A DNA stretch of 64,000 bases from Zygnema cylindricum. Its lineage: Eukaryota; Streptophyta; Zygnematophyceae; Zygnematales; Zygnemataceae. Within the stretch, counting starts at the first letter, position 1; each line of letters begins with the position of its first letter. The position numbers and the translations under genes are program-made. The notes beneath the pieces are model-generated. The model was not told the origin of the DNA, made no database searches, and saw only the letters and a program-made list of their open reading frames with translations. Of the stretch, positions 58,469-64,000 are shown one piece after another. The stretch lies in NCBI GenBank assembly GCA_037447655.1, contig JBBHKE010001878.1, positions 1-64,000 of the forward strand, written 5' to 3'.

Positions 58469-59398
58469 TTAGCCTCGTGGCTGACCCCCGGTTTGCCCCT
58501 CCTTTATCCGAATCTGAGTTAGTTTGGTACATTCCGCCATATAATGCCCGAGTTTCTTGGAGAAATGACAAAGCCCCTTTGGTTCCCTTGTTCCAGACTC
58601 ATCGGATTGATTTGTCTTGTCTCCACCTCCATGATTTCCAAAGGGTTTCCATGAATCTTTGTTTCTCCAACTTGCTCTGGCCGCTAAGGCTTGTCCACTC
58701 TTAACTCCCCTACAGATTTTGATAGTATTCTCTCGAACGAGGATCATACCATCTACTAAATTCCATATCGACTTGGAGTCCGGCAGATCTTGTACCCGGT
58801 TCACAATATTCTCATACTCATCGGGTAGTTTATGAGTAAGCAGTGAACCTTTGCCATCTCGGTTTCTACCTTTCTGGCACACTCTAACTCCATAAAATGT
58901 ATAGCCAACTCATTGCATAAATTGAGCATCTTCTCTCCTTTGTGAAAGTATCCATTGATATTTTTCTTTGTCAGTCTATTCTCGAATCATTGCTTTTGGT
59001 ACATTTCTCTAAGCGCATCCCACATATCGGATGCCTTTTGTACCTGCAAATGAGGACATGCGGGTACTTGTGTTTCATTACGGAGGATAAAGTGTTTTGC
59101 CGCCATGTTGTTGTAATCCCAGGTATCGATGTCATTCTCCTCATTCCTCGGAACACGAGATTTGAAAACAGAACCGGTTGCTATAGGTGAGGTTTTCTCT
59201 TTGTCTTTCCTCTTTTTCATCATGATGCTTTCTCTGTATTCTGAGTCCTCTGATGGTGGTGGATCCGGATTTCTAGTAAATCTGCTTCCTCCATACCCAG
59301 GAGGGATAGCAGGACCGGATGGACACTTTACTCGCCCACTAACTATTCTCCAAAATATTTTCTCACATAAGGCTCCCATCATCATACTCTCCTAATAG
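58469..59398 (-). pseudogene. Copia A gag
   Basis: Frame 59385-58987 (MMMGALCEKIFWRIVSGR...) continues in frame 58882-58469 after a frameshift. The zinc knuckle reads CHFSKKLGHYMAEC, with Ser where element B keeps Cys. Confidence 0.8.
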
Positions 59399-59434
59399 AT
59401 GAACCCTGTCCCGTTGAATATGGGCACCCTAGAG

Positions 59435-59449
59435 GGTGGGCCCATAACC
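59435..59449 (-). promoter_or_regulatory. Copia A primer-binding site (internal initiator tRNA fragment)
   Basis: Directly after the 5' LTR the minus strand reads GGTTATGGGCCCACC. This is complementary to the anticodon region of plant initiator Met tRNA (GGTGGGCCCATAACC), not to its 3' end. Drosophila copia is known to use such a half-tRNA primer. Confidence 0.75.
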
Positions 59450-60457
59450 TGCAACTCTGAGACCTCCATTGGTACTGAGAGTAGGCAGTTTATTAGAAGC
59501 CCCTACGATAGCCTCAATCCCTTAGCCTTTGTATGAGTATTACTGATACCTTGACAGAATACAGACTAGCCAAACTGCTGCCCTTGGAAGAAGAGACTCC
59601 CCAAAGTCTACCACAAAAAGAATCCTTGAATTTGCTCCCCTGAGCAGTTAATTATCAATTAACAAAGATGACCTTTTATACAGAAGCTCTCTGGGAGAGA
59701 GGCGGCTACTTGTTATTCTCGTAAGTCCTAAACCCCTCTCTAAACCCTCTACTAGTGATATGCGGAACTAATCAAATCAATGTATAGTACAAAAATGTAC
59801 TTGGCGCAGAGCACTTTCTGTAAGACCATTGTACGACATGGCCCAAAAGACAACGCTTGCCGCATCTGAGTTTGTCATGGTATGTCTCAGAGATGCCGCT
59901 ATCCAATGGCATGTTGCCATGTGTTACGTGGTGTGGCGATGTTCGCAAACGGCCAAATTGTCCATTCCGCGATGCCAGCTTCTTCCTCTGCCGTCTGATT
60001 GATATTGACCTTAATTCAGGGTCGTTTAAAATACATCTGGTATTTTCTGACATAACTATATCTATCTATCTCTATGTGATTATGGTTTGTTCGTTTGTTA
60101 AACGAACTTCTATGTTTCCACATCTTTAATTAGCTATCGTACCCTACATACTTCAGCACAAGTCCTAGTCTATAGGCCAAAGCTACCGGCTACAGGTAGA
60201 TTGACAAACTGTAGGTACCAGGATCAAATCTTGGGTCCTTCAACTTTTTTGAAAAGTTTACCAAAAAGAACTGCCTTCTGATTTTAGGGGAAGCATAGGC
60301 AGCCATGGCTCTAGCTTCCTCTCCAGCCTTCACTGACTACGGCAAGTATGGGGGCTAGAGAGAGAAGTTAGAAGCAAGTTGCCTCTGCTTTTTCCCGCTT
60401 CTGCTCAAATCATTTAAAAAACCTAGGAAATACCTAAGTAAACCTTTAATTTCAACA
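59450..60457 (-). repeat. Copia A 5' LTR (1008 bp)
   Basis: Minus-strand start TGTTGAAATTAAAGG, end CAGAGTTGCA. Same length as its partner at 53449-54456, with many substitutions, so the insertion is not recent. Confidence 0.9.
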
Positions 60458-61285
60458 CAAAAGAAGCCGGAACTTGCCAGGGAGGAGCAGAGATTACAAT
60501 GAAAGAGGTAGAAGCCTCACAAGAGTTCTCCACTTGCCGTCCCACACAACCGGTTGAAGGAAAACCTGATCAAGTAAGTGAGAGTTTAGTCCACTTGATA
60601 AAAGAGGAACCGAAGTTAAAAATATGGGATACCAAATCTTTCAAAGAAACATTACTCAGTGAAATTGAGAAATCGGAAAAGAGGGGATTAATGGGAAAAA
60701 TTCAAAGGAATTTTAATCTTACATTTTTGTGACCAAGGTTCTTCCAAAACCTCCATTTCTAAGACTTCAAATGCGGCAAAAGTTTAGCTGGCCATGATTT
60801 CGAAAAGAGAACATCTGCAAAGCACAGTGGAAGACATGATGGGAGAAGTCAAAGGTGTTAGTCCCCAACCCTCCATGTCTCGGATTAAGTCAATCTTCAA
60901 AGTTATGAAGTTTAAGAGTCAAAATGCAAAGGAAGATAAGATTAAAAAGACATCAAAAAGTATCCAAGAGTTGATAAAGTTGGAAGATGTAAAAGGCTCA
61001 AAAGAACTCAGTGATAAAACCCCAAAATATAAGATCTCAATAGCAGCTGCAAAAAAAAGAGGGGAAGACAATCCACCTAAATTGACAATTGTCAAACAAA
61101 GTTGTAGAGGGGATTCAGATAGATGTAGTGAAATTAGGGTCGGGGGAAGTTAAGAAAACTTACCTCACCACATTCAGATGGAGGAGAAACATCTTGGACA
61201 GAGGCAGATTAAAAGGTCCAAGTGTTGTTTTGAAAAGTTTGTTTCGTGCGTACGCGACAGTTCGTGCGCTATGGAATTTAATGTG
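60458..61285 (+). mobile_element. Purine-rich retroelement remnant, right part
   Basis: A/G-rich plus-strand sequence with Lys/Glu/Ser frames (60499-60732, 60794-61153) like those at 52476-53362. It is probably the continuation of the remnant that copia A split; joining 53448 to 60463 across the target duplication is plausible. Copia B starts at 61286. No domain recognised. Confidence 0.45.
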
Positions 61286-62340
61286 TGTAGAAATTAATGG
61301 TCCATTTTAAGTATTTTCTAGGTCTAAATAGAAATATAGAAAGAAGCCGAGGCAGTCTACCTCTAACTTCTTTCTCCAACTCTCAAACTTGTCGCAGTCA
61401 CGGAGAAATTGGAGAGGGAGCTCGAGCCATGGCTACCTAGGCTATCCAGAGGTTTACAGGAAATTTATATTAGTTAGGGGTTTATTTAATAAAAGTTATG
61501 TGCCGGCCACAGGATTTGATCCTAAAACCTACCGGCCGACTTACAACAGGTAGCCCGATAGCCCTAGCCGTTAAGTCTAGAACTAGTGTTACGTAATATA
61601 TGGTTTGATATTTAGTTAAACATTAACATGTAGGATTATTCATTTAACTGAAACTATTTACAGAGACATAGATCGGATAATGTATAAGTACGGATAATGA
61701 TACGGACAATAAATCAATACGGCGCATTTATTTCTTTAGTGAAACGAATACCGCGCATGTGTTTATTACGGCTTCGATTAAATTCGAATTTAATCAGACG
61801 GTCGGAATTAGCGCCGAGATCGCGAAAGAAGATTTCGGCGGTTTGTGGCCATCGCCACATCGAATGACACGTGGCGAAATTACATTGGATCGTGGTATCT
61901 TCGGAGATTATGACACCGAATCTGGATATGACATGTGTCGACATTTAGGCCATGACGTACAATGTCCGTACATAAAGTACACCGACAGCTGTACTTTTGC
62001 ATACGGAATTGTAATCTGATTGGTTTCGTACATCAGTAGATAGAGTTTGTGAGAGAGATAAGACTTAGAAAAATTAGGAGATAGGATCCTCTCTTCCAGA
62101 GAGCTTCTGTACAAAAGGTCAACTTTGACCCTCCATAACTTACTGCTCAGGGGAGCAAATTCAGAGATTCTTTTTGCTATCGACTCAAGGGAGTCTTGCC
62201 TTCACAGGGGTGAATGTGGTGAGAGTTTTTGTATGCCAAGGCGGCAGTTGTTTTTGCTGAAACACAAATGGGTCAGAGATATCCTAGAGGCTGTTTGGAA
62301 GCTGTCCACTCTGAGGACTTATAGAGGTCTCAGAATTTCA
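61286..62340 (+). repeat. Copia B 5' LTR (1055 bp)
   Basis: Starts TGTAGAAATTAATGG and ends CTCAGAATTTCA. The right half aligns with the reverse complement of the copia A LTRs and with the solo LTR at 54538-55473; the middle (61600-62050) is diverged. Confidence 0.88.
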
Positions 62341-62355
62341 GGTTATGGGCCCACC
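62341..62355 (+). promoter_or_regulatory. Copia B primer-binding site
   Basis: GGTTATGGGCCCACC directly follows the LTR, identical to copia A and complementary to the anticodon region of initiator Met tRNA. The next bases (CTCTAGGGT) complete a short palindrome around ACCCTCTAGGGT. Confidence 0.75.
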
Positions 62356-62406
62356 CTCTAGGGTACCAATCTTCAATGGAACTGGCTTCATATACTGGGA
62401 AAAAAT

Positions 62407-63290
62407 GATGATAGGAGCTCTATGCGAAAAAGGTTTTGGGGGATAGTGAGTGGACGATTGGGACGTCCATCAAGTCTTGGAATCCCTTTAGGGTTTGGAG
62501 GAAGCAGATTCACCAAAAAAGAGGATCAACCTTCAATGGAGGAAACAAAAGAAGGAGAAGTGGTGGACAAAGGAAAGGAGAAGGAGGCGACCACACCAAT
62601 AGCAATTGGTTCGGCATTCGTGTCACCTATTCCGAGGAACGAGGAGAATGATACTGAAAACTAGGACTTCAACAATATGGCGGCAAAGCACTTCATCCTA
62701 CACCATATCACTCAAGGACTTGCATGTCCTCATTTGCAGGTAGAAAGGGCATCCGATCATTCGATGGCTCTCATAGAGATGTACCGAAGTGGTACGATTC
62801 AGCAAGAACAGTTGGCTGATCAGAAAGTTAAGGAGTATGTATACAAAGGGGGGAGATGTTGGTTTTTTGCAACGAGCTTGCTACACTCTTCATGGAGCTA
62901 GAGAGTGCGGGAAAATATTTTAGTGAAAAAGAAAAGGTTAACTGTTTACTGATGAAGTTACCCGATGAGTTCGAGAACATACTCAACTGTGTGCATGACT
63001 AGCCAGACTCAAGATGGATATAGAACTCAGTGGTAGGGATGATTCTCGTTCGGGAGAATACGATTGAGATTGGAAGGGGAGGAAAGAGTGGCCAAGCCTT
63101 GGCAAATGCGACCGATTCGAGGAACAAGGATTCCCAGAAACCGGTCGAAAACTATGGAGAGAGGGAGCAGAAAAATCATACCGTTGAATTTGGACCAAGG
63201 GCTCCCAATGGTTTATGTCATTTTTGTAAGAAACTTGGGCACTATATGGCAGAGTGCACTAAGCTAACCTAGCTTCGGTTAAAGGAGTGG
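62407..63290 (+). pseudogene. Copia B gag
   Basis: Frames from 62407 (MMIGALCEKRFWGIVSGR...) through 62901 and 63030-63272 match copia A gag, with stops near 62664 and 63001. The zinc knuckle CHFCKKLGHYMAEC is intact near 63219-63260. Confidence 0.82.
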
Positions 63291-64000
63291 CAGACTGGTG
63301 GTACCCCGAGAGGAAAGAAAAAGGCCTTTGTGATACAGTTACATGAGTCGGAATCCGAGGACGAGGACGATGAGCTCCTTTTAGAAGAGGAGTTGGAGGC
63401 GAAAAATGAGGTCGAAATTCCACGAAGGCAGAAATGTGCTTACGGTGGATTGAAAGGTGAAGCAGGTTGGATTGTAGATTCGGGTGCCTCCATGCACATG
63501 TGTAAGGATAGGCACCGGTTCACTAAGATAAGAAAGATTCCCACTGTAGAGATAGAGTACGGGGATAGGAGGATAGTCACCACTACTCTTGTAGGATCGG
63601 TAGATCTGACAGTGTTAGTAGAAGGAAAGACATCCATATTAACATTCTCCGGTGTATTGTTTATTCCGGAGCTGATCAAAAATCTTATCTCTACATCAGT
63701 ATTATGTGATAAGGGTTTTTTCACTAGCACTAGGGAAGGAGTTTTTACTGCTAGCTTTGAGGAGGATGTCTATTTCATTGCTAGCTTTGAGGAGGATGTC
63801 TATTTCATTGGTGAGAAAGGTAGCCATGGGATGTTTAGGCTGATTTTAAGTAATGAAAAGAAGAAACTTTATTATGCTGGTGTTCATGATATTATGATGT
63901 GTCATAAGAGGCTTGGGCATGTGAATCTAGACAAGTTAAGAGAGATGAAAAACATGGGAGTGGTGGAAGGGATTAAGTTCAGTGAGAATGATAATATAAG
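63291..64000 (+). pseudogene. Copia B protease and pre-integrase region (partial)
   Basis: VDSGASMHMCKDRHRF marks the protease active site near 63475. It continues through VEIEYGDRRIVTTTLVGSV and LIKNLIST to the pre-integrase HKRLGHVNLDKLREM near 63903. A 30-bp in-frame tandem duplication encodes ASFEEDVYFI twice at 63750-63809. The frame is open to the window edge. Confidence 0.82.

Larger units (their letters stand above)
53449..60457 (-). mobile_element. Ty1/copia element A, full-length with nested LTR
   Basis: Two minus-strand LTRs of equal length (53449-54456 and 59450-60457, 1008 bp each) flank an internal region with gag, protease, integrase, RT and RNase H in copia order. The ends are TG...CA, flanked by CAAAG on the left and CAAAA on the right, a 5-bp target duplication with one change. 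Many stops and frameshifts show it is inactive. A solo LTR of a related element in the opposite orientation interrupts it at 54538-55473. Confidence 0.9.
61286..64000 (+). mobile_element. Ty1/copia element B, 5' part (runs off the window)
   Basis: A 1055-bp LTR is followed by the same internal initiator-tRNA primer site, gag, zinc knuckle, protease and the start of the pre-integrase region. It is the same family as copia A, in the opposite orientation. Stops split gag, so the copy is decayed. RT and the 3' LTR lie beyond the window. Confidence 0.9.

Noticed and set aside
61714-62114. Frames on both strands at 61.7-62.1 kb
   Set aside because: They lie within the copia B LTR.

Overview
This window is eukaryotic nuclear DNA, most likely from the green plant lineage (a streptophyte alga or an early-diverging land plant). 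Genes are split into many small exons by long GT-AG introns. The recognisable genes are plant-type: a nuclear ycf23 homologue with a presequence, an N-myristoylated DUF630/DUF632 protein of the NRG2 type, a strictosidine-synthase-like protein, an RH36/DDX49 DEAD-box helicase, and an LRR protein of the plant 'outer arm dynein light chain 1' type. The transposon load also fits: a chromodomain Ty3/gypsy element, Ty1/copia elements and many small inverted-repeat elements. I cannot name a species.

Layout: 2.2-6.35 kb is ycf23 (minus, 9 exons). 7.0-7.34 kb is a 101-bp tandem repeat. 7.34-13.65 kb is a complete but decayed chromovirus on the minus strand, next to a truncated ATCGATA-rich element (to 14.4 kb). 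16.7-20.55 kb is the DUF630/632 gene (plus, 4 exons). 22.6-26.3 kb is a PPR-like gene (plus) whose 3' five exons are clear. 27.35-32.6 kb is the DDX49/RH36 helicase (minus, 7 exons). 33-35.1 kb is an array of small TIR elements with a local duplication. 35.85-41.4 kb is the strictosidine-synthase-like gene (plus, 5 exons). 43.3-46.06 kb is the LRR gene (minus, 5 exons). 47.7-49.1 kb is dispersed repeats and a 970-bp TIR element, and 49.86-50.15 kb a 60-bp minisatellite. From 50.4 kb to the end is a retrotransposon nest: a purine-rich gag-bearing remnant, split by a minus-strand copia element with two 1008-bp LTRs, which itself carries a solo LTR in the opposite orientation, followed by a second copia copy (plus) that runs off the window.

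The five well-resolved genes have conserved reading frames across introns and look functional, apart from an unclear first donor site in the strictosidine-synthase-like gene. They are ordinary housekeeping or regulatory genes with no shared pathway. Mobile elements and minisatellites occupy most intergenic DNA and many introns. The most interesting pattern is a family of short TIR elements (ends near TACACCGTGAATCG, apparent TA target) found repeatedly in introns. Three copies sit at or within a few bases of a splice donor, which recalls introner-type intron gain or intron-biased insertion.
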